A DNA stretch of 64,000 nt from Haloferula sp. BvORR071 (lineage in GTDB: Bacteria > Verrucomicrobiota > Verrucomicrobiia > Verrucomicrobiales > Akkermansiaceae), in the NCBI RefSeq assembly GCF_000739615.1, contig NZ_BATP01000056.1, forward strand, positions 62,001 to 126,000, given 5' to 3'. The position numbers and the translations under genes were made by a program. This document shows, in pieces, positions 8,320-16,332 of this stretch. Numbering within the stretch: the stretch's first letter is position 1; every line of letters begins with the position of its first letter. The notes beneath the pieces are model-generated. The model saw only the letters and a program-made list of their open reading frames with translations. It did not search any database and was not told the DNA's origin.

Positions 8320-8760
8320 ATGGGCCTCTTCGACGAATTTATCCCCGATCCCTCGATCGCTTGCCCGAAGTGCGCTGAAGGAGCTCTCGAAGGCTTCCAA
8401 GGCAAGCATTCCGGACACGCCCTGTTCGTCTGGCGCCAAGGCATCGCCCACCCGATCCGCCAGATGGTCGACGAGGAGATCCGTTGGAGTGACGAGCAAC
8501 TTGAGAAGTTCCGCCTTCCCGCCGATGAACCAATCGCGGCTGGTTTCGGCACCTGCGACTCCTGCGGCTATCAGAGCTCCTACTGGGTCGATATCGTTCT
8601 CAGCGATGGCATCTGGACCGGCGTCAGCGCAGACGGCCCGCCACTTCCCGCCATCCACCTCAACCATGGCTGGATCCAGTGCCCAGGCTGCACGGCTGCC
8701 TACTTTCTAGGCATCCGCGGCCTCTACTTCTGCGAACCCTGCAAGCGCCTCCTCCGCTGA
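8320..8760 (+). CDS. Zinc-ribbon protein with four CxxC knuckles
   Basis: About 146 residues from the ATG at 8320 (an upstream TTG at 8302 is less likely). CPKC near residue 17, CDSC near the middle, and CPGC and CEPC near the end form two probable zinc-binding pairs. No transmembrane segment or signal peptide. The spacing recalls proteins that carry a split zinc ribbon around an alpha/beta insert. The gene is bracketed on both sides by copies of the same GCGGACA-hairpin repeat (8170-8205, 8767-8801), so it may have moved or been duplicated as a unit. Function unknown. Confidence 0.65.
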   Translation: MGLFDEFIPDPSIACPKCAEGALEGFQGKHSGHALFVWRQGIAHPIRQMVDEEIRWSDEQLEKFRLPADEPIAAGFGTCDSCGYQSSYWVDIVLSDGIWTGVSADGPPLPAIHLNHGWIQCPGCTAAYFLGIRGLYFCEPCKRLLR

Positions 8761-8766
8761 CCTGTC

Positions 8767-8801
8767 AGCGCCCTGCGGAGTGCGGACACTTCTGTCCGCA
8801 C
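8767..8801 (+). repeat. Dispersed GCGGACA-hairpin repeat, copy 2
   Basis: The best-preserved copy: AGCGCCCTGCGGAGT followed by GCGGACACTTCTGTCCGCA, with a perfect 7-bp stem and a CTTC loop. It begins 7 bp after the zinc-ribbon gene stop. Confidence 0.8.
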
Positions 8802-8809
8802 AAAAAAAG

Positions 8810-8832
8810 AAGGACGGCACCAAGCCGTCCTT
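8810..8832 (-). terminator. Rho-independent terminator of the glutaredoxin-like gene
   Basis: AAGGACGGC-ACCAA-GCCGTCCTT is a perfect 9-bp stem. Read on the minus strand it is followed by a run of T (complement of the A-run at 8802-8808), so it ends transcription of 8863-9237. It abuts the hairpin repeat copy 2. Confidence 0.8.
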
Positions 8833-8862
8833 CCCCAAATCACTTGACGATTCCTTCCTCAA

Positions 8863-9237
8863 TCAATCGAGGAAGCGGATCTTCCCCGGGATCTTCGGCA
8901 GCTCCCCGCGTGCCATCGCCGCGTGTTGCTCATCGCTGCAGGCCGAGTTCGTCGGCGCATCCGCCTCCGCTTCGCTGGCTTCCAGCAGGCCGTTCTTGAT
9001 CAGGTAAGCCTCTACCTCATCGCCGGACACATCCGCCAGCATCGTGCCATTCACCTCCACACAGGGGGAGAGGCCTTGGCCGCTGCGCTGCTCCATCTCC
9101 CAGCGGAAGGCCGGATTCTTGATGATGTCCTTCTCTTCGAACTGCAGGTCATACTTCCGCATGATCGCGCGCACGCCTTCGCTCCAGCCGCAGAAGGTCT
9201 TCAAATAGGCGGTGATTTCCGGTTGGGGCTTGCTCAT
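8863..9237 (-). CDS. Glutaredoxin-like protein with monothiol active site
   Basis: 124 residues from the ATG at 9237. The N-terminal ~85 residues read as a glutaredoxin fold: beta strand, then TFCGWSEG in place of the CPYC motif (one active Cys, Trp and Ser in the other positions), an alpha helix, FEEKDIIKN, and the cis-Pro region around SPCVEVNG. The C-terminal tail carries a second Cys (NSACSDEQH) and ends in PKIPGKIRFLD. It is probably a cytoplasmic thiol-redox or glutathione-binding protein. The start is fixed by a good promoter only 7 nt upstream (9245-9272), implying a leaderless message. Confidence 0.75.
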   Translation of the reverse strand: MSKPQPEITAYLKTFCGWSEGVRAIMRKYDLQFEEKDIIKNPAFRWEMEQRSGQGLSPCVEVNGTMLADVSGDEVEAYLIKNGLLEASEAEADAPTNSACSDEQHAAMARGELPKIPGKIRFLD

Positions 9238-9244
9238 GGCGCGC

Positions 9245-9272
9245 AGCATACCCGGATCTCCCGCCCCGGCAA
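9245..9272 (-). promoter_or_regulatory. Sigma70-like promoter, leaderless start
   Basis: On the minus strand: TTGCCG, 16-nt spacer, TATGCT, then 7 nt to the ATG at 9237. Transcription would begin at or next to the A of ATG, and no Shine-Dalgarno fits in the gap. Confidence 0.55.
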
Positions 9273-9459
9273 GTGCGGGAATAGCGTAGAAAATCCAGCC
9301 TCCACCAAGGCCCCCACAAAACAAACTCCCCAAAACCGCGGCCCTCCTATTCAATCCTCCACCATCAATCTCCAATCTCCATCGTCGTCCCCCGCGACCG
9401 TCCCCATCGTCACCCGCGACGATGGCTGGATCTACCTCTGCGCCTGCCTCCTGTCCGTC

Positions 9460-9765
9460 ATGCCGGTGATCTGCCTCACCCTCGAGTGGCTCGCCGCCTG
9501 CCTCTGGCTCGGCCATGCCCCCGACCCGAAGCTGCACCGCCCCATGGCGATCTCCGGCCTCTCCTCCATCCTCCACGGCCTCACCCTTCTCGCCGTCACC
9601 GCCTTCCTGCCCACCAGCATCGGCGTCACCATCGCCGCCTTCATGGCCTGGGGGAATCGCCCCCGCGCTTGGCGCACCCTCGGCGCCATCGCCTTCCTCA
9701 CCACCGGCAGCGCCGCCATCTGGATCGCGAATCCCTTCGATGCCGTCCACTGGTGGCTCGCCTGA
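9460..9765 (+). CDS. Small membrane protein (start uncertain)
   Basis: Three hydrophobic segments are visible: around LCACLLSVMPVICLTLEWL, LTLLAVTAFLPTSIGVTIAAF and LGAIAFLTTGSAAIWIA. The only ATG in frame near the first helix is at 9460, and it cuts that helix. The open frame continues upstream through about 100 bp without a usable start, so a non-AUG start near VTRDDGWIYLCAC is possible. No family recognised. It precedes the four-gene membrane array but lacks that array's RYRS signature. Confidence 0.45.
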   Translation: MPVICLTLEWLAACLWLGHAPDPKLHRPMAISGLSSILHGLTLLAVTAFLPTSIGVTIAAFMAWGNRPRAWRTLGAIAFLTTGSAAIWIANPFDAVHWWLA

Positions 9766-9902
9766 TGCCGCTGTGAGGCCCCGCTCGCCCCATTCCCAAG
9801 TCCCAGCCAGATCCAGCGGCTTTCACCACAATTTCACCGATCCTCCCTCACCGCGATATCTGACGCGTGCGAACCTATCCCACCGTCGGCCCTCGCAGTG
9901 AA

Positions 9903-10316
9903 ATGAATACCTGGCATCCATCGGATCCTCTTCCCTCGCCGTCCCAGCCTCTGGATGAGGAAATGCTTCCTCAACCCTTCCGCTCGGCCGACTTCATCCG
10001 ACCGCTCTTCAAGATCGCCCTCTTCGCGGTCGCGCCCTTGCTCATCGCTCTCTTCGAGGCCGCCTTCGAATTCTTGCTTGGACCCGATGGCGTAAAAAGC
10101 GAGGTGGGGAAGTTGATGGTCCTTCTCCTTGTTTCCCTGCAGATCTGCGCCGGGTTTTTCATGATCCCCGCCTTCCTAGTGGTGATCATGCAAGCCGTCT
10201 ATGATCGCTACATCGGCCGCCGTGAGATTCTTGCCTTAGTGATGGTTTCTGTCTTCGTCGTCGCGGGCTACGTTGCCGGCATTATCTTACTCGCAAGTTG
10301 GGACACCCCTCCTTGA
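9903..10316 (+). CDS. Small membrane protein, RYRS-array member 1
   Basis: 137 residues from the ATG at 9903. After a Pro-rich cytoplasmic N-terminus comes the signature FRSADFIRPLFKIALFAVAP, then helices at about 40-60, 75-100 and 112-132. It is the first of four consecutive same-strand genes (9903, 10335, 10781, 11284) sharing length, topology and the 'R-[YF]-R-S-x-x-F-x-R-x-L' start of helix one. Only 18 bp separate it from the next gene, so they may be co-transcribed. Function unknown. Confidence 0.65.
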   Translation: MNTWHPSDPLPSPSQPLDEEMLPQPFRSADFIRPLFKIALFAVAPLLIALFEAAFEFLLGPDGVKSEVGKLMVLLLVSLQICAGFFMIPAFLVVIMQAVYDRYIGRREILALVMVSVFVVAGYVAGIILLASWDTPP

Positions 10317-10334
10317 TTCGTCCTCCCTCAGACC

Positions 10335-10706
10335 ATGCTCCCCACGGACACCAGTGACGATCCCGCCCCCGGGCTCCGCTACCGCTCACGTCCCTTCGTC
10401 CGGCACCTCATCCTCGCCGCTGTCTTCGCGGCTCTGCCCCTCGCTTTCATCCTGCTCGGATTCGGCATCGTGCGACTGGGCGACGCCTACCCTCAATCCT
10501 TCCTCGACGAACTTGGCGTCAAACTCGCCATCGCCGGAGCCTGCCTGATCCCACTCGCCCTCCTCCTCTTGTTGGGGCTTCTCAGCATGGTCGTGGAATT
10601 CCAGCAACTCGAGCGCCGCGAACGCTGGATACTCCGCTTTGCCATCCTTTTCCTTACCCTCGGCCTGCTCGTTTCCGCGCCGCTTTCCCTCATGCTCATC
10701 CGCTAG
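10335..10706 (+). CDS. Small membrane protein, RYRS-array member 2
   Basis: 123 residues. The signature RYRSRPFVRHL leads into a first hydrophobic helix (ILAAVFAALPLAFILLGFG). A second spans CLIPLALLLLLGLLSMVV. The basic loop QQLERRERW precedes the third (FAILFLTLGLLVSAPLSLMLI). It is very rich in Leu and Ala, with CTC the favoured leucine codon as in other + genes of the left part. Function unknown; see 9903-10316. Confidence 0.65.
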   Translation: MLPTDTSDDPAPGLRYRSRPFVRHLILAAVFAALPLAFILLGFGIVRLGDAYPQSFLDELGVKLAIAGACLIPLALLLLLGLLSMVVEFQQLERRERWILRFAILFLTLGLLVSAPLSLMLIR

Positions 10707-10780
10707 CCGGACAGGTTGCATTCGCCCGGCTCCAGTGCTAATGCTGCCAGTCGTAGTCCCCGGACATAACGTGATGTGAT

Positions 10781-11152
10781 ATGACCAGCCAACTCATCGC
10801 CTCCCATCCCGCCCGGGTTCTCAGCCCGCAGCGCTACCGCTCGCCGGTCTTCGTCCGCTACCTCACCGCCCTGGTTCTTGCCGGCACCTTGCCCGTCGTC
10901 TTCCTCTACCTTCGCTTCCTCGCGCAGAATACCCTGGCCACCCGCTGGGCCCAGGCAGGCGAGCTCATCGACGGCGTCCTCGCGGACTGCCACCGCACCT
11001 TTTTTGGTGTCGCCTTTCCCTTCGTCTTCATCCTGCTGACCTTGGCCTACAGCCACCCCCGGCTCCAGCGCGCCGAGTGCCACGCCCTCCTCCTCAGCGC
11101 CCTCTTCCTTCTCGGTGGCTGCATCAGCTCCGCCGCGTTCATCCGGTTCTGA
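10781..11152 (+). CDS. Small membrane protein, RYRS-array member 3
   Basis: 123 residues. The signature RYRSPVFVRYLTALVLAGTLP is nearly that of member 2. It has a periplasmic-like loop with a single Cys (VLADCHRTF) and two further helices (VAFPFVFILLTLAYS; ALLLSALFLLGGCISSAAFI). No Shine-Dalgarno is visible; the ATG directly follows GTGAT. Third of four tandem paralogues. Confidence 0.65.
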   Translation: MTSQLIASHPARVLSPQRYRSPVFVRYLTALVLAGTLPVVFLYLRFLAQNTLATRWAQAGELIDGVLADCHRTFFGVAFPFVFILLTLAYSHPRLQRAECHALLLSALFLLGGCISSAAFIRF

Positions 11153-11174
11153 GTTCCACCTAACAGAACCCGTG

Positions 11175-11220
11175 CCCCCTTTGCGGCGCAGCCGCTATCG
11201 GAGTGCGCACGAGCATCGCC
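11175..11220 (+). repeat. Dispersed GCGGCGCAGCCGC repeat, copy A
   Basis: CCCCCTTTGCGGCGCAGCCG continues as CTATCGGAGTGCGCACGAGC and ATCGCC. Copy B at 13056-13110 matches almost throughout, and a partial copy is at 1960-1983. The GCGGC-GCA-GCCGC core can form a hairpin. It sits between array members 3 and 4. Confidence 0.7.
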
Positions 11221-11283
11221 CCTTCTCCGGAATTTCACAGCATCCTCCTTGGACTTCCTGTGAGGCCTCATTAGCGTGATCCA

Positions 11284-11658
11284 ATGCCATCGACTCCCGA
11301 GGCACCCGCGATCCCGCAAGAACAAGCGCCGCCACCGCCGCGCTTCCGCTCCCGCGAATTCACCCGCCACCTCGCGGAAGTCATCGCCCTCGGCAGCACC
11401 CCGCTGATCCTCGGCGCGATCAACTGGGCCCTCTGCACCTGGCAGGGGATCGATCCCATCCCACCCAGCGGCCCCCTTTGGTTCAGCTTGCTCTGCCTCC
11501 TCGTCGTCCTCTCCGCCCTCGCTGGCGCCATCGGCTACCTCATCATCGCCATCCGGGTCTGGCACTCGTCTTTCCTCGATCCCGGTGAACGCCTCGCCAT
11601 CTGGGCCGCCGAATACTTCTTCATCTCCGGCTACGCCGCCCTGATCATCCTACGGTAA
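11284..11658 (+). CDS. Small membrane protein, RYRS-array member 4
   Basis: 124 residues. The Pro-rich N-terminus is followed by RFRSREFTRHLAEVIALGSTP, which aligns with the signature of the other three. A second helix lies around LWFSLLCLLVVLSALAGAI, and a third at the C-terminus (IWAAEYFFISGYAALIIL). It is separated from member 3 by a dispersed repeat (11175-11220), suggesting that repeats and duplication went together. Function unknown. Confidence 0.65.
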   Translation: MPSTPEAPAIPQEQAPPPPRFRSREFTRHLAEVIALGSTPLILGAINWALCTWQGIDPIPPSGPLWFSLLCLLVVLSALAGAIGYLIIAIRVWHSSFLDPGERLAIWAAEYFFISGYAALIILR

Positions 11659-11795
11659 GCATCGTAGCCCGACCTCCGCACTCCGCGCTTCCCTCCGTGT
11701 AAAATCAGCGTCAATCGGCCCTCTGTGATCCCGGCCTCCTTGACTCGTCCGCAGCGATCTCCTGTCCTCGATGGCAATTAGGATCGGCCCTTACC

Positions 11796-13022
11796 ATGAA
11801 GCCTTCCGCAAAATTCGTCGCTGGCTTGGCTGCCGTGCTCGCGCTCGCGATCTCTGCACTACTCACACTGCGGCCCGCCAAGCGGGAAGACAGGGAACCC
11901 AGTCCAGCACCCATCCGTGCCTCCGCCCGGGAGCCTGCCGCAAGCGCCACCACCGCGGGCACCGATCACCACCGGACCGATGCCAAGCTTTCAGCCGCCG
12001 AGCGCCAGGCCGCCCTCGATCTGATAGAGCGCATGCGCGGCCCCGCGCAGAAGTTCCCCGTAACGCGGATGGCCGACGAGGGAGAGGCATTTCCCCGCGA
12101 GCTGCTGGATGAATTGGCGGCCATGAATGCCTCGCAATTCCAGATCGTGCTGCTCGCCATGGGGAAGGACCAGACGATCCACTTCGGATCCCGGACCACG
12201 ATCGCGGTCCACGGGATTATCGCCTGGATGAAGGAGCAAAAGCATGCAGGCCGTCAGGAGCTGGAAGTGGTGCTGGGATGCATTGAGGAACTCCTGCCGG
12301 AATTTCCACGCGGCCACAGCACGCTCCTGGTGATGAACACGATCAACTCGGGTGCCCGCTGGGATTGTGAAACGATGGGCGACTTCATCCTGAAGCACTC
12401 GGATCTCTGCGGCGGGCCAGATAGCCGGGACTTCGACCTCTTGAGGCAGTCCATGCTCAGATACGCCAGTGGTCCCGAGCTGGCGCTGGCGCAAATCAAG
12501 CAACTCGGCATGCCCGCCGACCTCCAGGAAGCCGGCAGGCAGATCGCGTATTGTGGCAGTGCCAGCGGCGCCGAACCACAGACCGTGATGGCTGCATTCC
12601 AGCAAATCCACGCGGAATACGGCGATGGTCCCCAGACCGCAGGGCTGCGTGCCGGAATCGTGGCCGGCTTGGGCGAGCGCCTCACTGCGTGGTCACCCGC
12701 TCAGGTTGATCCCTGGCTACAGGCCTCCGACCTCAGCGATGCGGAGCGGGGGATACTGCTGGAGAGAATCTCCCTGCCACGGAATCCGCAGACCGCACTG
12801 GACTGGATCCACTGGATCGAGCCGCGACTCCCATCGGACAAGACTGCACAGCAGATCACCGCGCTGGGAAACCAGTGGGCTTTCGAAGACCAAGCCGCTG
12901 CGGAGCGCTGGATCTCCGCACTGCCGGAAGGCCAAACCCGCACCCTGGCCGTGCAGGGCTTCCTGCAAGTGGCCAGGGATCCCGCCGCGCGCGAGCGCGT
13001 CGGCGCCCTCGCGGCGGAGTGA
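11796..13022 (+). CDS. Membrane-anchored helical-repeat protein
   Basis: 408 residues. An N-terminal anchor (VAGLAAVLALAISALLTLRP) is followed by a Pro/Ala/Ser linker and then about 330 residues of paired helices. The C-terminal part has repeated motifs of the type 'A-x-x-W-I-x-x-L-P/E' (TALDWIHWIEPRLPSDKTAQ; AAAERWISALPEGQTRTLAV). Such W-I-x-x-L-P helical repeats are common in uncharacterised Verrucomicrobia exported proteins. Probably extracytoplasmic and scaffold-like. It may share ancestry with the partial gene at 1-595. Confidence 0.65.
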   Translation: MKPSAKFVAGLAAVLALAISALLTLRPAKREDREPSPAPIRASAREPAASATTAGTDHHRTDAKLSAAERQAALDLIERMRGPAQKFPVTRMADEGEAFPRELLDELAAMNASQFQIVLLAMGKDQTIHFGSRTTIAVHGIIAWMKEQKHAGRQELEVVLGCIEELLPEFPRGHSTLLVMNTINSGARWDCETMGDFILKHSDLCGGPDSRDFDLLRQSMLRYASGPELALAQIKQLGMPADLQEAGRQIAYCGSASGAEPQTVMAAFQQIHAEYGDGPQTAGLRAGIVAGLGERLTAWSPAQVDPWLQASDLSDAERGILLERISLPRNPQTALDWIHWIEPRLPSDKTAQQITALGNQWAFEDQAAAERWISALPEGQTRTLAVQGFLQVARDPAARERVGALAAE

Positions 13023-13055
13023 GAGACCCCGCCGACTCCTCTGTCATATCCAGTC

Positions 13056-13110
13056 CCCCCCTTTGCGGCGCAGCCGCTCTTGGAGTGCGCGCGAGCATCG
13101 CCGCTTTGCG
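13056..13110 (+). repeat. Dispersed GCGGCGCAGCCGC repeat, copy B
   Basis: CCCCCTTTGCGGCGCAGCCG, then CTCTTGGAGTGCGCGCGAGC and ATCGCCGCTTTGCG. It matches 11175-11220 with few changes. It follows the stop of 11796-13022. Confidence 0.7.
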
Positions 13111-13175
13111 GGCGGAGCTTCTCATTACGACGCCATCCAAGTTCTCGCTTGGCTCGCCCCGACCGAAATCCCATC

Positions 13176-13213
13176 TCTTCATCCGTGTAAATCCGTGCCC
13201 ATCCGTGGTTAGC
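13176..13213. repeat. Dispersed short repeat, 'CATCCGTGGTTAG' version
   Basis: TCTTCATCCGTGTAAATCCG followed by TGCCCATCCGTGGTTAGC. This is related to the CATTCGCGGTT copies at 2611 and 3981 (same frame of repeats, T/C changes). It ends 16 bp before the ATG at 13230, so it occupies the leader of that gene. Confidence 0.55.
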
Positions 13214-13229
13214 TGAAATCTTCCCAACC

Positions 13230-14429
13230 ATGAACCGCCTCCTCTTCATTTTTCTCCTCTTCATCTCCAGCGCCCGCGCCTGCTACTGGGATCGCGATAC
13301 CCTCGCTGAGGAAGCCAAGGGCCAGCTTGATGTTGTCAAAGCCAGCATCGGCTGGTTCGACCGCTACCCGCCGCACTACTACGAAATGCGCCTTGAGCGC
13401 GTGACCAAGGAAATCACCGCCGATCCCAAACAGCTCGATCTCTACGATGACGCCGGCGTCGCCTGCAGCCGCCTCGGTCAACACACCAAGGCCATTGCAT
13501 GGATGACCTTGAAGAAGGCCATTCTCGACACCCTGCCACAGGACGCCAGCACCGCCGAAGCCCGCTACCGCTACCTTTCCAACACCGGCACCTTCCACCT
13601 CGTCCGCTGGATGACCGCGCCGGAAGCCGAGCGCAATGCCGACCTAACGGACCTCCGCGAATCCGAAAAGCTCATCGCCGCCGCCCTCGAACTGAACCCC
13701 GACGCCCACTTCGGCCGCGAGAAGTTTCAGCACATGCTCATCACCTGGCTGCTGGATCCCGCGCTGGATCACAAGCGGTATCAAAACAGCAACTTTCTCC
13801 GCCAGAACACCGCAGGCAACCACGGCGGCGAAGGGCAGGAAAAGCCTCAGGGCGGCGCGGACTACACCTATGCTGAGTCCACCCGTGGCATCACCGGCCT
13901 CATCCAGCTTGGCGCTGCTTGGGAGAGTGTGGATACCTTCCGGGCTTTGCAAACCAGCCTCGGCGGCGAACACCGCAACTACCTTGCCAAGCTCGCCGAA
14001 CTGCGCCTCGAGCAATTGCGGAAGGCGGGCAATACCTCGCTGCATCCCTCCGCAGCGATCCGCGAGCTCGCCGCCGAGGGTTCGGAGAGCGGCATGATCT
14101 ATGGCGAGAGTACGATTGCTGGCTACTTCCAAGGCGCCCGCGCCGCCGCCACCGAACGCGAGACGGCATGGCTCGCCTATCAGGAAGAATGCTTCGCCAA
14201 GGGCGAACATCCCGACACTCACCCGCAATTCTGGTCTGCCTGGAAAGAACCCGTGTTCCCCGAAATACCCGAGCGCGGCTTCAGCGATGAAATCGAGCGC
14301 AATCCCATAGGCTTCTTCATTCTCGTCCTCGGTACTATCGGACTGCTGGTCCTCGCCGCGATCGTCAGCCTCATCGTCCGGGCGAAACGAAAGCCCCGTC
14401 CCATCCCCACTGCGCAAGAGGCCGACTAA
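13230..14429 (+). CDS. Secreted TPR-like protein with C-terminal membrane anchor (paralogue 1)
   Basis: 399 residues. The signal peptide (MNRLLFIFLLFISSARACYW) is followed by a helical domain: ERVTKEITADPKQLDLYDDA and TKAIAWMTLKKAILDTLPQD look like TPR-type pairs. A single helix near the end (FFILVLGTIGLLVLAAIVSL) is followed by a short basic tail. This topology puts the repeat domain outside the cytoplasm. It is about 60% identical by eye to 15157-16332, with the closest match in the first 170 residues. Function unknown; the RDTL...GWFDRYPPHYY block is the strongest signature. Confidence 0.75.
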   Translation: MNRLLFIFLLFISSARACYWDRDTLAEEAKGQLDVVKASIGWFDRYPPHYYEMRLERVTKEITADPKQLDLYDDAGVACSRLGQHTKAIAWMTLKKAILDTLPQDASTAEARYRYLSNTGTFHLVRWMTAPEAERNADLTDLRESEKLIAAALELNPDAHFGREKFQHMLITWLLDPALDHKRYQNSNFLRQNTAGNHGGEGQEKPQGGADYTYAESTRGITGLIQLGAAWESVDTFRALQTSLGGEHRNYLAKLAELRLEQLRKAGNTSLHPSAAIRELAAEGSESGMIYGESTIAGYFQGARAAATERETAWLAYQEECFAKGEHPDTHPQFWSAWKEPVFPEIPERGFSDEIERNPIGFFILVLGTIGLLVLAAIVSLIVRAKRKPRPIPTAQEAD

Positions 14430-14570
14430 CAGAAGGCGCGTGCAATCGGAAGCACGGAGCCCCCAAGGAAGTGTTGTTCTCCAAGCGTCAATTGAGTGTC
14501 GCCCTCCGAACGTCATTTCGCGGGCAAGCTTCTTTCAGAAGCGGGACCAAGCCCCACACCCGCTGCGATC

Positions 14571-14969
14571 TCATCGGTAAGGATCATCCGCAAGCAGCTC
14601 CTTGCCCTTGATGCACTTGAGCCCATCGCTCCCCAGCTGAAACTCCATCAGCGCGCGCCCGCCCTTCTCCACCACGAAGACCTCTTCCTCGTGGCCCGTC
14701 TTCCAGCCGATCTTCAGATCGCGTTCCCAGGGAATGGAGGTCTGCTGTCTCGCATCCATCCCTTCGTCCTGCTGCACTAACAAGCGCAGGCAGCCATCCA
14801 GGGCAGGCGCTTCGCTGCCCTCGTAGCATAGCCCGTATGCAAGGGTTCGCCCGGAAGGGGACCAGGCCTCGACCCGGAAGCGGATCGGCACACAAAAAAG
14901 CACCACCGTCCCGATCACCATGGCCACAAGCATCACAACGGCCAGAGCGATCACCAGCGGCTTCTTCAT
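14571..14969 (-). CDS. Small membrane-anchored protein between the TPR paralogues
   Basis: 132 residues. An N-terminal anchor helix (LVIALAVVMLVAMVIGTVVLF) is followed by a strand-rich domain ending in KCIKGKELLADDPYR. It contains three or four cysteines, including CYEGS and GCLRLL. It runs opposite to the two TPR-like genes that flank it. No family recognised; probably periplasmic-facing. Confidence 0.6.
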   Translation of the reverse strand: MKKPLVIALAVVMLVAMVIGTVVLFCVPIRFRVEAWSPSGRTLAYGLCYEGSEAPALDGCLRLLVQQDEGMDARQQTSIPWERDLKIGWKTGHEEEVFVVEKGGRALMEFQLGSDGLKCIKGKELLADDPYR

Positions 14970-15156
14970 GCTTCACGGAAACGCTTTGGTTTTGGAAAAT
15001 CAAGGCACCCGTCACCGCAAAGCTGCTTTTTAGGGACAAGGCCCCCCACGCGAACCGGAACCCCCATCCGGTCTCCTCCTCATCATCTTCATCCGTCCTT
15101 CTCCCCATCTTCTCTTGGCTCACGCCGCCATCGGGCTAGATTGAATCCCTCTCATC

Positions 15157-16332
15157 ATGCTCCGCCTGCTAGCCATCCTCCTTCTCTGCATCTCCGGCGC
15201 CCGCGCCTGCCTCTGGGACCGCGATACCCTCGAGGAGGAGGCCAAGGGCAAGCTCGATACCGTCAATGCCATCGTCGGCTGGTTCGACCGCTACCCGCCG
15301 CACTACTATCAGATGCGCCTCGACCGCGTGACCAAAGAGCTCGCCGTCGATCCGCAACTACTAGACCTCTACGATGACGCAGCCGTCGCCTCCAGCCGCC
15401 TCGGCCAGCATACCAAAGCCATCGCCTGGATGACCTTGAAGAAAGCCATCCTCGATACCCTCCCGCAGGACAGCACCACTGCCGAAGCCCGCTACCGCTA
15501 CCTCTCGAATACCGGCACCTTCCACCTCATCCGCTGGATCGGGATGCCGCAGGCGGAGCGCAATGCCGACCTCGCCGATCTCAGGACATCCGAAGACTTC
15601 ATCGCCCGTGCCCTCGAGATCAACCCCGACGCCCACTTCGGCCGGGAGAAGTTCCAGCTCATGCTGATCCGCTGGTTGCTCAACCCGGATCCCGTGGCGG
15701 ACGATTATCACGATGCGAATTTCCTCAATTTGGAAACGAGTATCCGCATGCATCTGGGAGTCGATCAGATGCCGAAAGAATTTACCCTGGAGCAAGCGCG
15801 CCTGGGGATCACAGGCTTGGTCCAACTCGGCGCCGCTTGGGAAAGCGTTGATGTTTTTCAAACCTTGCAGGTCTGTCTGAGTGCCGAGAAAAACGGGACC
15901 TTGGCACGGCTGGCCCGTCTGCGGGTGCAAGAGCTGCTGGCGGAAGGAGCCACTTCGCTTCATCCTTCCAAGGAGGTCGACGGGCAATATCGGGAGCCCT
16001 TCAACTTCAAGGACACGGTCGCTGGCGAGAAGCAGATCGACCGCTTTTACCTGCACGCCCGCGCCGCCGCCAAGCAACGCGAAGCAAAATGGATCGCCTA
16101 TCAGGAAGAACGCTTCGCCAAGGGCATGCATCCCGATACCCAGCCGGACTTCTGGAGTAGCTGGCAGGAACCGCCTTTCCCCGAACTGCCCCTGCGCCAG
16201 TGGATGGAAAGGAATCCCGGATTCTCTCTATTGCTAATCTTGGCTGGACCGGCCCTCGGTCTCTGGATACTCGCAAAAGGGAGCAAGCTACTCGCGAAGC
16301 GCTCAAGCAGTGGTCCTCAAATGGCCTCATGA
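15157..16332 (+). CDS. Secreted TPR-like protein with C-terminal membrane anchor (paralogue 2)
   Basis: 391 residues, the second copy of the 13230-14429 product. It shares the signal peptide ending ARACLWDRDTL, the GWFDRYPPHYY block, AIAWMTLKKAILDTLPQD, and the C-terminal WxSWQEP...FPELP element before a membrane helix. The middle (residues ~190-230) has diverged most. A possible promoter (TTGGCT, 16 nt, TAGATT) ends 14 nt before the ATG. Its stop overlaps the start of the RibD-like gene (ATGA at 16329), so the two are coupled, although no functional link is obvious. Confidence 0.75.
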   Translation: MLRLLAILLLCISGARACLWDRDTLEEEAKGKLDTVNAIVGWFDRYPPHYYQMRLDRVTKELAVDPQLLDLYDDAAVASSRLGQHTKAIAWMTLKKAILDTLPQDSTTAEARYRYLSNTGTFHLIRWIGMPQAERNADLADLRTSEDFIARALEINPDAHFGREKFQLMLIRWLLNPDPVADDYHDANFLNLETSIRMHLGVDQMPKEFTLEQARLGITGLVQLGAAWESVDVFQTLQVCLSAEKNGTLARLARLRVQELLAEGATSLHPSKEVDGQYREPFNFKDTVAGEKQIDRFYLHARAAAKQREAKWIAYQEERFAKGMHPDTQPDFWSSWQEPPFPELPLRQWMERNPGFSLLLILAGPALGLWILAKGSKLLAKRSSSGPQMAS

